Shown here: positions 7,715-14,700 of the stretch, one piece after another
How the letters are laid out: every line of letters starts with the position of its first letter
How positions within the stretch are numbered: the first letter of the stretch is position 1
Origin: CAZOKH01 sp964580315
Lineage (GTDB): Bacteria > Chloroflexota > Anaerolineae > Anaerolineales > Anaerolineaceae
Assembly (NCBI GenBank): GCA_964580315.1
Contig: CAZOKH010000057.1
Span: forward strand, 1 to 23,724
DNA: 23,724 nucleotides
Direction: 5' to 3'
The notes under the pieces: generated by a model
Told to the model about the DNA's origin: nothing
The model's input: only the letters and a program-made list of their open reading frames with translations
The model's database searches: none
Program-made: the position numbers and the translations under genes

Positions 7715-7759
7715 ACCACACTATACTCATCTGTGTTGATCCGTGTTTATCTGTGGTTT
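7713..7759. repeat. ACAGATRAAC-type dispersed repeat, short copy
   Basis: Between hepT and the PEP/pyruvate-binding gene. The ends are an 8-bp perfect inverted repeat (AAACCACA at 7713-7720, TGTGGTTT at 7752-7759). The right half, read on the minus strand, is ACAGATAAAC-ACGGATCAAC-ACAGATGAG, i.e. three 10-bp units. Related copies are at 21804-21836 and, in two inverted arms, at 23266-23430. Confidence 0.7.
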
Positions 7760-7781
7760 TTCCTAAACAAGTGAGGCTCGC

Positions 7782-10118
7782 ATGGCATTCACTCCCAGCC
7801 CCACCAACTTACTGCAAAAAATCTACCTGACCCTGGCGCAATTCCCGGTGCTGGGGGTGCGCATGCGCGAACGCATGCGTCTGCGGCTGTTTGACCGCGG
7901 CGTGATTCAGCCGCAGGAGTTCCAATCAGAGGTGCAGCGTATGGCGCTGCGCTCACAGCAGCGCGAGGGCGTGAAGAACCCGCTGGCTGAAGAGGGAGCC
8001 GAGATCTGGGAACTGCGTCTTAACCACACCCGTGATTATCTGACTGACCTGATTGCCAGCCAGCACCTCACCCTGCAAGAATTTGAACAAATTGTCAATG
8101 ACGTGCTGCGTGAGCAGGGCGTGAAACCGCGCGAGTTGCTGCTTTCAACCAACCCCGAACTGGCGCTGGTGGACATGGTGTTTGAGCAGGCCATGGCCAT
8201 TGAAAAGCTGCCCGCCGATGAGCGCGCTAAATATGCCGCCCGCCTGCACGAATGCAAAGTGGTGCTCATCCGCTCCGTCATCAGCGATCAGTTGCGCTAC
8301 ATCAACATTGCCAAAGAGCGCTTCTCCATTGCCGACCTGGTGGACATTCGCTGGCGCAAAATTGGCACCGGGCGCATTGGCGGCAAAGCCGCCGGGCTGC
8401 TGCTGGCTAACACCATTCTGTGCCAGACCGCCGAAAAAGAGCTTTGCTCCAGCCTGCACATTCCCGATTCCTTCTTCATTGGTTCGGATGTGTTCTATAA
8501 CTTCATGGCCATCAACAACCTGATCCACTGGAATGACCAGAAATATAAAACCGAAGAGGAGATGCGCGCCGATTACCCCAAAATCGTCGAAGCCTTCGAA
8601 GCGGGCAGTTTTCCTCCCGATATCCAGGAAAAACTGCGCGCCCTGTTGTCGAACATACATTCCAAACCGTTGATCGTGCGCTCCTCCAGCCACCTGGAAG
8701 ACAACTTCGGCACCGCCTTCGCCGGCAAGTACGAAAGCATCTTTTTGCCCAACCAGGGCACGCCCGACCAAAACTTCAAAGCCATCAGCCTCGCCATTGC
8801 GCGCATCTACGCCTCCACCCTGTCACCCAACGCCCTGCTCTATCGCCGCAGCAAAGACCTGCAAGACTACGACGAGCGCATGGCGGTGCTGATTCAAACC
8901 GTGGAAGGCAAGCAGTACGACCATTATTTCTTCCCCGATGCCGCCGGGGTGGCTTTCAGCCGCAACCTGTACCGCTGGGCGCCGCAGATCAACCGCGAAG
9001 ACGGCTTTGTGCGCCTGGTGTGGGGGCTGGGCACGCGCGCCGTCGACCGCGTGGGCAACGACTACCCGCGCCTGATCGCGCTCAGCCACCCGCTGCTGCA
9101 CCCCAACACCGACCCCGAAGCCATCAGCCGCTATTCGCAGCGTTTCATCGACCTGATTGACCTGAAAGACAACCAGTTCAAATCGGTTCCGGTCAGCCTG
9201 ATTCTCAGCGCCAGCTACCCGGCGCTGCGCTACGTGGTGCAATCTGAAGATGATGGTTTCTTAACCACCCTGCGCACCAACCTGATCTCTGACCCCAAGC
9301 GCCTGGTGCTGACCTTTGATGAAATGCTGCAGCGCACCGATTTTGCCGCGCAAATGCGCGGCGTGCTGCGCTTACTGGAGACCGCCTACCGCTCGCCGGT
9401 GGATGTGGAATTCACCGTGCACCTGGAGGGGGTGGAGTTCGGGCAGCCCAAAGCGGCCATCAGCATTTTGCAGTGCCGCCCGCTGGTGCACATGCTGCCT
9501 CAAGAGGTGGCGCCGCTGCCCTCGAAGCTGAACGAAGAAGATTTGATTTTTTCGACGCATTTCATGGTGCCGCAGGGCGCCATTCACAACATCGAATACG
9601 TGGTGTTCGTGCCGCCGCAGGAGTATTATGCCCTGCCCACCATGAACGACCGCCAGAAGCTGGCGCGCACCATCGGCAAGATCAACGAAGCCCTCAAAGA
9701 CAAAGCCACCTTCATCTGCGTGGGGCCGGGTCGCTGGGGCAGCTCCAACTCCGACCTGGGGGTGCCCATCGGCTACGGCGACATCTACCACGCGCGCGCG
9801 CTGATCGAGCTTTCGGGCATGGGGGCGGGTCCGGCGCCCGAACCGTCGCTGGGTACGCATTTCTTTCAAGACCTGCTGGAAGCGCAAATTTACCCCCTGG
9901 CGGTGTTGCTGGACGACCAGGAGGCGGCTTTCAACCAGCGCTTTTTCTACGAAACGCCCAACTGCGCCGACGAGTTCATCCAGGTTGACGAGGGGCTGCG
10001 CAAAGCCCTGCGCCTGATCCGCGTGGCGGACTACCGCCCCGGCAGCCGCCTGGAGATGGTGATGAACGACGAGCAGCGCCTGGCGGTGGCGTTTTTGGCC
10101 GCCACCACCCCCTCCTGA
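7782..10118 (+). CDS. PEP/pyruvate-binding (PPDK N-terminal) domain protein lacking the phosphohistidine domain
   Basis: 778 residues; GTGAGG lies about 5 nt before the ATG. Residues about 190-570 form the ATP-grasp-type PEP/pyruvate-binding domain of PEP synthase and pyruvate phosphate dikinase: IGGKAAGLLLA near 198-208, LIVRSSSHLEDN near 298-309 and LQCRPL near 564. The N-terminal ~185 residues are a helical extension. The C-terminal ~200 residues, with the stretch CVGPGRWGSSNSDLG, are unlike PEP synthase. I find no swivelling-domain motif (GGxTSHAAI) and no C-terminal PEP TIM barrel, so it should not run the full pyruvate-to-PEP reaction. It may phosphorylate or bind another partner; the function is unknown. 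It is preceded by a short repeat and followed by a long hairpin, so it is probably transcribed alone. Confidence 0.82.
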   Translation: MAFTPSPTNLLQKIYLTLAQFPVLGVRMRERMRLRLFDRGVIQPQEFQSEVQRMALRSQQREGVKNPLAEEGAEIWELRLNHTRDYLTDLIASQHLTLQEFEQIVNDVLREQGVKPRELLLSTNPELALVDMVFEQAMAIEKLPADERAKYAARLHECKVVLIRSVISDQLRYINIAKERFSIADLVDIRWRKIGTGRIGGKAAGLLLANTILCQTAEKELCSSLHIPDSFFIGSDVFYNFMAINNLIHWNDQKYKTEEEMRADYPKIVEAFEAGSFPPDIQEKLRALLSNIHSKPLIVRSSSHLEDNFGTAFAGKYESIFLPNQGTPDQNFKAISLAIARIYASTLSPNALLYRRSKDLQDYDERMAVLIQTVEGKQYDHYFFPDAAGVAFSRNLYRWAPQINREDGFVRLVWGLGTRAVDRVGNDYPRLIALSHPLLHPNTDPEAISRYSQRFIDLIDLKDNQFKSVPVSLILSASYPALRYVVQSEDDGFLTTLRTNLISDPKRLVLTFDEMLQRTDFAAQMRGVLRLLETAYRSPVDVEFTVHLEGVEFGQPKAAISILQCRPLVHMLPQEVAPLPSKLNEEDLIFSTHFMVPQGAIHNIEYVVFVPPQEYYALPTMNDRQKLARTIGKINEALKDKATFICVGPGRWGSSNSDLGVPIGYGDIYHARALIELSGMGAGPAPEPSLGTHFFQDLLEAQIYPLAVLLDDQEAAFNQRFFYETPNCADEFIQVDEGLRKALRLIRVADYRPGSRLEMVMNDEQRLAVAFLAATTPS

Positions 10119-10155
10119 CCTCCCCCAAAATCTAAAAAACAGATTTTAGGGGAGG
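10119..10155. repeat. Long hairpin directly after the PEP/pyruvate-binding gene
   Basis: CCTCCCCCAAAATCT (10119-10133) pairs with AGATTTTAGGGGAGG (10141-10155) around a 7-base loop AAAAAAC, 14 of 15 positions complementary. It begins at the base after the stop codon. No run of T follows on either strand, so it is not a classical intrinsic terminator; it may protect the 3' end or be a dispersed palindrome. It belongs to the repeat-rich gap up to 10671. Confidence 0.7.
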
Positions 10156-10201
10156 AATGGCGCTGCGGGCATTCGCTTAGATGCAAATTGTTGGGTTTCT
10201 G

Positions 10202-10271
10202 CATTTTTCCCTCCCAGTGGGAGGGGTTAGGGGAGGGCAAGCCTGTGCGGAGTGTGGCCGCAGGTCGGGTG
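10202..10271 (+). repeat. Direct repeat block B, copy 1 (70 bp)
   Basis: About 70 bp, repeated at 10473-10542 with few changes. Each copy begins with a small hairpin CCTCCC-NNN-GGGAGG whose 3-base loop differs (AGT here, GCC in copy 2) while the stem is kept, then GGTTAGGGGAGGGCAAGCC and ends CCGCAGGTCGGGTG. It is non-coding, in the 553-bp gene-free stretch 10119-10671. Confidence 0.75.
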
Positions 10272-10293
10272 ATCACGCAGCATCAATAAATTC

Positions 10294-10362
10294 AACGCTA
10301 AGGCGCGAAGGACGCTAAGAAAGTAAAATAAAAAACTTTGCGCTCTTTGCGACTTTGCGTTT
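10294..10362. repeat. CTAAGGCGCGAAG-type repeat with terminal inverted arms
   Basis: The left arm at 10294-10319 (AACGCTAAGGCGCGAAGG and following) is the imperfect inverted complement of the right arm at 10336-10362 (CTTTGCG-CTCTTTGCG-ACTTTGCGTT). The 16-base core is A-rich. This is the most complete copy of a family also seen at 4594-4698 and 21990-22016; a fragment (CACGCTGAGGCGCGAA) is near 10551-10566. Confidence 0.7.
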
Positions 10363-10375
10363 TCAAGAAAATAAT

Positions 10376-10429
10376 CCAGATCATCAAGCTATCCCGGCTC
10401 AAAAACGGTGCGCCCAGGCGCACCCTACG
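10376..10429 (+). repeat. Direct repeat block C, copy 1 (54 bp)
   Basis: 54 bp, repeated at 10582-10635 with only two differences. The shared part begins CCAGATCATCAAGCT and contains GGTGCGCCCAGG(C/T)GCACC, itself a near-palindrome. Blocks B and C alternate (B1-C1-B2-C2), so the gap looks like a duplicated composite. Confidence 0.75.
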
Positions 10430-10472
10430 CGGCGTTGAGAATTTGCGTTTTAATCGCTTGATTCAGAAGCAA

Positions 10473-10542
10473 CATTTTCCCCTCCCGCCGGGAGGGGTTA
10501 GGGGAGGGCAAGCCTGTGCGGAGGACGACCGCAGGTCGGGTG
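10473..10542 (+). repeat. Direct repeat block B, copy 2 (70 bp)
   Basis: Second copy of the 70-bp block at 10202-10271. The hairpin stem CCTCCC/GGGAGG is the same while the loop has changed from AGT to GCC, suggesting that the stem, not the loop, is kept by selection or by recent copying. Confidence 0.75.
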
Positions 10543-10581
10543 GGGTAGGTCACGCTGAGGCGCGAAATTCGCGGTAGCGCA

Positions 10582-10635
10582 CCAGATCATCAAGCTCTCC
10601 CGGCTCAAAAACGGTGCGCCCAGGTGCACCCTACG
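10582..10635 (+). repeat. Direct repeat block C, copy 2 (54 bp)
   Basis: Second copy of the block at 10376-10429, offset 206 bp, two mismatches. It lies 37 bp from the 3' end of the helicase gene on the opposite strand. Confidence 0.75.
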
Positions 10636-10671
10636 GGGCTGCGCCCTCGGCGTGTAAAAGAATCCGTCTTT

Positions 10672-12870
10672 CTACAGAATAATTTCCAGATTGGCCAGTG
10701 AAGCCGCCAGGCGTTTGAGCCCCACCGATTCGAAATGCACGCTCACGGTTTCATCGCCGTCTTCCAGCTTGCTCTCCAGCACAATGCCGTCGCCAAAGGT
10801 CACGTGGCGCACGCGCATCATGGGCTTATAGCGCTGCCGGGCGGGCGGGGCGCTGGCGGCTGCCTGGCGCTGATAAGTGTTCTGCAGCTGCCGTGCTTCG
10901 TTCCAGGAGGGCGCCGGCATGCGGTAGGCTGCCACGCGGCGCGGACCGGCAGATTGCACCAGCTCGTCGGGAATGTCGTCCAAAAAGCGCGAAATGTCGC
11001 AATTCTGATATTCGCCGTAGGTGCCGCGCCGTTCAGCCCGCACCAGGTAGAGGCGGTTCTTGGCGCGCGTCATGCCCACATACAGCAGGCGGCGCTCTTC
11101 GGCCATCTCTTCGGGGTCATCCCACGAACGGCTGTGCGGCAGCAAGCCTTCGTCCAGGCCGATGATGAATACCTGCGAGAACTCCAGCCCCTTGGCGGCA
11201 TGCAGGGTCAGCAGGGTGGGCGCGTCGGTGTTTTCTGTGATGGTGTCCTGGTCAGCCACCAGCGCCAGGGTTTCCAAAAACTCGCTCAGTCCGCGTTCCT
11301 GGAACTCGAAGGTCAGGCGGCGCAGCTCTTGCACGTTTTCCCAGCGGTCGTTGCCTTCGTCGTCGCCGTCATCAATAAATTCGCGATAGCCGGTGTCGGT
11401 CAGGATGCGGTCAAACAGGTTGGTGAGGTTGTTGTCCTGGAAGATCTGCCCGCGCCAGGCGCTGAGTTGCGCGCCAAAGTCGGCCAGCACGCTCACCCCG
11501 CGCCCTGAAAAAGCGCCCCAAAATGGCGACCGGTCTCCATTTTGGCCCATGTCGAGCAGCACTTCACCGGGCTGCACACCGGCCTGGCGTGCGGTGTTTT
11601 GCAGCGCCTCGATGGTTTTGCTGCCGATGCCGCGCGGCGGCACATTGATCACGCGCAGCAGGCTGATTTCATCGTTGGGGTTTTGCACCAGGCGCAGCAG
11701 GGCAATGATGTCTTTGACCTCGCGGCGTCCGTAAAAGCGCTGCGCTCCCACCAGGCGGTAGGGCAGCCCCTCGTGCAGAAAAGCCTCTTCCAGCAAGCGC
11801 GACTGGGCGTTGGTGCGGTACATCACGGCAAAATCGCTGCCGCGCGTTTTGCCGCTGCTGAGCGCTCGGCGCATGGTTTCGACCACAAAGGCGGCTTCGG
11901 CGTGGTCGTCGGCGGCTTCGTAGAATTGAACCTTGTCGCCCTTGCCGCGGTCAGAAAACAGTTTCTTGCGCGTGCGGTGTGGGTTGCGGTCGATGACTGC
12001 ACGGGCGGCGTCGAGAACGGTTTGCGTCGAGCGGTAGTTTTGCACCAGCAGGATTTTGGCAGACTGCGGGTAGTCTTGTTGAAAGCGTTCCACGTTGTGA
12101 TAGTCGGCGCCGCGCCAGCGGTAGATGGACTGGTCTTCATCGCCCACCACAAACATGCCGGCGTGCGTTCCCGCCAGCAGGCGCAGCAGTTCATACTGGG
12201 CGCGGTTGGTATCTTGAAACTCATCCACCAGGATATGCTCAAAGCGCTGGTTGTATTTTTCTTTGACGGAGGGGTTCTCCTGCAAGAGGCGCACTGCGTT
12301 TAACAGCAGGTCGTCAAAATCGACGGCGTTGCTGGCGCCCAGCACCTCTTCATAGCGCGCGTACACGCGCTTGATGATTTCATCGCGGTAATTGTTGCTG
12401 GCCAGGTCTTGCGGTGCGATCAGGTCATTCTTGGCGTTGGAGATGGCGGCGTGGATTGACTGCGGGCGGTACAGTTTTTCGTTGATATTTAATTCAGTGA
12501 TAACCTGCTTGACGATACGCAGTTGATCATCGGCATCCATGATGACAAACGAAGAATCGAAAGGTAAATAATCAGCCTCGCGGCGCAGCATGCGCGCGCA
12601 CATGGCGTGGAAGGTGCCCAGCCACAGGTCGTTCACGCTGTTGTCCAGCAGGTTGGCCAGGCGGGTTGCCATTTCGCGGGCGGCTTTGTTGGTGAAGGTG
12701 ACCGCCAGGATATGATAAGGACGCACGCCCAAAGTCTGCACCAGGTAGGCAATGCGGTAGGTGAGCACACGCGTCTTGCCAGAGCCGGGCCCGGCAAGCA
12801 CCAGGGTTTGCGCGCTGTCAGCCGTCACAGCCAAGCGCTGGGGATCATTAAGTTCTTCCAAGTAATCCAT
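10672..12870 (-). CDS. pcrA: ATP-dependent DNA helicase, PcrA/UvrD/Rep family
   Basis: 732 residues, the usual length for PcrA/UvrD (superfamily 1A, 3'-5' helicase in repair and replication-fork maintenance). The Q-motif region LNDPQRLAV is near the N-terminus, Walker A AGPGSGKT at 26-33, Walker B with DEFQDT near 215-221, motif III GDEDQSIYRWRGA near 238-250, motif IV NYRST, and motif VI VGMTRAKNRLYL near 600. The last ~45 residues (VRHVTFGDGIVLESKLEDGD) are the PcrA C-terminal Tudor-like domain that contacts RNA polymerase in relatives. A 28-bp palindrome in the gene encodes residues ~442-451 (NGDRSPFW) between motifs IV and V. The start is 12 nt downstream of the stop of the DUF3592-like gene, so the two are co-transcribed. 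Confidence 0.94.
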   Translation of the reverse strand: MDYLEELNDPQRLAVTADSAQTLVLAGPGSGKTRVLTYRIAYLVQTLGVRPYHILAVTFTNKAAREMATRLANLLDNSVNDLWLGTFHAMCARMLRREADYLPFDSSFVIMDADDQLRIVKQVITELNINEKLYRPQSIHAAISNAKNDLIAPQDLASNNYRDEIIKRVYARYEEVLGASNAVDFDDLLLNAVRLLQENPSVKEKYNQRFEHILVDEFQDTNRAQYELLRLLAGTHAGMFVVGDEDQSIYRWRGADYHNVERFQQDYPQSAKILLVQNYRSTQTVLDAARAVIDRNPHRTRKKLFSDRGKGDKVQFYEAADDHAEAAFVVETMRRALSSGKTRGSDFAVMYRTNAQSRLLEEAFLHEGLPYRLVGAQRFYGRREVKDIIALLRLVQNPNDEISLLRVINVPPRGIGSKTIEALQNTARQAGVQPGEVLLDMGQNGDRSPFWGAFSGRGVSVLADFGAQLSAWRGQIFQDNNLTNLFDRILTDTGYREFIDDGDDEGNDRWENVQELRRLTFEFQERGLSEFLETLALVADQDTITENTDAPTLLTLHAAKGLEFSQVFIIGLDEGLLPHSRSWDDPEEMAEERRLLYVGMTRAKNRLYLVRAERRGTYGEYQNCDISRFLDDIPDELVQSAGPRRVAAYRMPAPSWNEARQLQNTYQRQAAASAPPARQRYKPMMRVRHVTFGDGIVLESKLEDGDETVSVHFESVGLKRLAASLANLEIIL
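11518..11545. repeat. 28-bp near-perfect palindrome inside pcrA
   Basis: Arms CCAAAATGG and CCATTTTGG flank a centre GACCGGTC; only one base pair (C/T at the junctions) breaks the symmetry across 28 bp. It is read through in frame by the helicase gene as NGDRSPFW. No other copy is visible in this window. Confidence 0.8.
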
Positions 12871-12882
12871 GCGATTTAAGAT

Positions 12883-13482
12883 TTAGTCCTGTTTTCCCGG
12901 ATTTTTGTTTACCATGTCGCTCAGGCTGCGCATTTGTTTGTGGGCGGGGTCTTCCTTCTCCTGCACGCCCACCACGGCCACAAACAGCGCCATCAGGCAA
13001 ATGACGGCATACATTGCGCTTTGCGCCAGGGCCAGGGTCAGCGGGTTGAGCAAGCCCTCAGGGTGGGCCAGCGGACGATTTACCCAGGGGGTTTCAGGCA
13101 GGTAAAGCACCGCAACAAGGCCGGTGTCTTCAGCGATATCCCATTCGGTACGGGCCATGTTGGCCCATTCGTTGGCTTCGCGTTCAAGCTGCGGCGAAAC
13201 ACGGTTGTAATAATTGCGCATCATGGTGTCGTCATAGCGGTAATCGACGCCGTCTAGGTTGAACTGGTATTTCACCCGCGGTGTCTTGCCGGTGAAGATG
13301 TTGGAACTGAGGATGGTTTGCGAGACGGCGGCCTGTGTTTCTTCGCCGCGGGCGCGCAGCGCTTGCTCGTTTTGATAATCGCTCAAACTGTTGATCACAC
13401 TGACCAGGCAGAACAGGGCAATCAAAATTCCGCCAATGGTGGTTGAGGCTGTTTTCTGGGTGCGTCTCATGAATTTAACCAT
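12883..13482 (-). CDS. DUF3592-like membrane protein
   Basis: 199 residues with a hydrophobic helix near the N-terminus (about 15-33, TIGGILIALFCLVSVINSL) and a second near 152-172 (ALAQSAMYAVICLMALFVAVVGV). The segment between carries RVKYQFNLDGVDYRYDD and LVAVLYLPETPWVNR, a pattern of DUF3592-type proteins (xYxFxVdGxxY ... VxYxPxxP), probably extracytoplasmic. Function unknown. The ATG at 13482 has AAGG directly against it; the ATG at 13470 has AAGGA 11 nt upstream and is the likelier start, which would shorten the protein by four residues. It is immediately upstream of pcrA on the same strand, but a functional link to the helicase is not evident. Confidence 0.75.
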   Translation of the reverse strand: MVKFMRRTQKTASTTIGGILIALFCLVSVINSLSDYQNEQALRARGEETQAAVSQTILSSNIFTGKTPRVKYQFNLDGVDYRYDDTMMRNYYNRVSPQLEREANEWANMARTEWDIAEDTGLVAVLYLPETPWVNRPLAHPEGLLNPLTLALAQSAMYAVICLMALFVAVVGVQEKEDPAHKQMRSLSDMVNKNPGKQD

Positions 13483-13547
13483 CCTTGCTGTATTAGGGTT
13501 TCACTGCGCGCACTAGAGTATAGCCGGGTTTGATGGAAAATTCAATG

Positions 13548-13579
13548 CAATCGCCCCGTTGCATGCAGCGGGGCGATTG
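13548..13579 (-). terminator. Hairpin terminator after the ferritin-VIT1 gene
   Basis: An 11-bp perfect stem (CAATCGCCCCG / CGGGGCGATTG) with a 10-base loop that is itself close to palindromic (TGCATGCA). On the minus strand it follows the iron gene by about 30 nt and is preceded by AAAAACC and followed by a weak TTGAATTTT. On the plus strand it is followed by GGTTTTT, so it could stop transcripts from either side. Confidence 0.75.
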
Positions 13580-13608
13580 GTTTTTCATCACAGGCAAAGC
13601 GGGCAAAT

Positions 13609-14490
13609 CTAAATATCCACGCCCAGGGCTCTGCTGATCACAGAACCAATAACAAATGAAATGGCTGCCACCCCCAGGCTGATAACCGTCATCTCGGTGA
13701 AACGCCGGCGGAAGGAAAGCCCCTTGGCGACTGAGATGTAGAAGTTGAACACGGCAATCACCAGCACAGCATTGATGATGGTGAACGCCAGGCTGACCAG
13801 GTAATGGCTGAAAAGGAAATAGGGCAGCACCAGGAAAACCACGGTGAAGATATAGGCCAGCCCGGTGTAGATGGCTGACTTGGTGGGGCTGAGTTCGCCG
13901 CCTTCTGACTTTTGGGATAGGTATTCCGATGCCGCCATGGAGAAAGAGGCAGCAATACCGGTGATTAAACCTGCCAGGGCAATCAGGCGCGTGTTTTGGA
14001 AGGCAAAAGTCAGGCCTGCCAGGGTACCGGTCAATTCCACCAGGGCGTCGTTCAGCCCCAGCACCACCGAACCGGCATATTTGAGCGCTTCTTCGTCCAG
14101 CATGTCGATCAACTCTTCTTCGTGCACTTCCTCTTCCTTCTGCATGGCAGCCACTTCGGGGAAGGCTTGCAGCACTTCAGCGTAGTTTTCCTGGGTGTTT
14201 TCTTCGCCCAGTTCCATCAGCTTGATGCCAAAGGTCAGCCCGAACAGGCGCGCCAGCAGGCTGTAGAAGTTGATGCGCAGCCAGTTTGGGGCGATGTCGG
14301 TTTTCGTTTGCACTTTCCAGATTTCATAGTGTTTCATTTCCTCGCCGGCAATGCGGGAAAGGATTTTCTTGTGGTTTTCATCTTTGACAAGATCGGCCAG
14401 TTTTAAATACGTGTGATAGCCGTCAATTTCATCGCGCTGAAAACGGAGAAATTTCTCCATTGTGGCGCTGTCCAGTGTGATTTCGGACAT
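13609..14490 (-). CDS. Ferritin-like/VIT1 fusion, membrane iron transporter (MbfA-like)
   Basis: 293 residues in two parts. Residues 1-135 are a rubrerythrin/ferritin-like diiron domain: Glu21 (QRDEIDGY), the EEMKH motif (Glu51, His54), ELGEEN near 93-98 and EEEVHEEEL near 119-127. Residues 136-293 are a VIT1/CCC1 transporter domain with about five membrane helices, opening with the family signature VLGLNDALVELTGTLAGLTFA. In characterised homologues (erythrin-VIT1, MbfA) the soluble domain collects or oxidises iron and the membrane part exports it, protecting against iron and peroxide stress. AAAGGAG lies 6 nt before the ATG. It is single, with a terminator behind it and a palindromic repeat in front; no iron-box operator is obvious to me. 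Confidence 0.9.
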   Translation of the reverse strand: MSEITLDSATMEKFLRFQRDEIDGYHTYLKLADLVKDENHKKILSRIAGEEMKHYEIWKVQTKTDIAPNWLRINFYSLLARLFGLTFGIKLMELGEENTQENYAEVLQAFPEVAAMQKEEEVHEEELIDMLDEEALKYAGSVVLGLNDALVELTGTLAGLTFAFQNTRLIALAGLITGIAASFSMAASEYLSQKSEGGELSPTKSAIYTGLAYIFTVVFLVLPYFLFSHYLVSLAFTIINAVLVIAVFNFYISVAKGLSFRRRFTEMTVISLGVAAISFVIGSVISRALGVDI

Positions 14491-14551
14491 AATGTTCTCC
14501 TTTCAAAAATTACTACCTTGACTGCAGGCTGCTGCTTTGCACTCCGTCAAC

Positions 14552-14645
14552 CGTCACTGCGAGCAGGGCGTAAGCCCGACGCGGCAGTCTCCATCCAAAA
14601 ATTGGGACTGCCGCGCCCCGAAACAGCTTCGGGGCGCACAATGAC
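14552..14645. repeat. Multi-hairpin intergenic repeat (GTCAYTGCG type)
   Basis: The outer ends GTCACTGCG (14553-14561) and CGCACAATGAC (14634-14644) are partly complementary. Inside, GCGGCAGTC (14581-14589) pairs with GACTGCCGC (14606-14614), and two side hairpins are present: GGGCGTAAGCCC (14567-14578) and GCGCCCCGAA/TTCGGGGCGC (14613-14636). The element fills the 210-bp gap between the M6P isomerase 3' end and the iron gene 5' end. Confidence 0.75.
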
Positions 14646-14700
14646 TGATGAGCAGCAACTTGCGATACCAATAAAATCAGGCGAAAGGCGTTTCGCCGGG

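Noticed and set aside
10119..10155. Classical intrinsic terminator
   Set aside because: The hairpin is strong but neither strand has a T-run after it, so it is listed as a hairpin/repeat.
10735..12303. Long open frames (over 250 codons) on the plus strand across the helicase gene
   Set aside because: They are antisense to pcrA, show no family motif, and their composition is that of a GC-rich gene read backwards.
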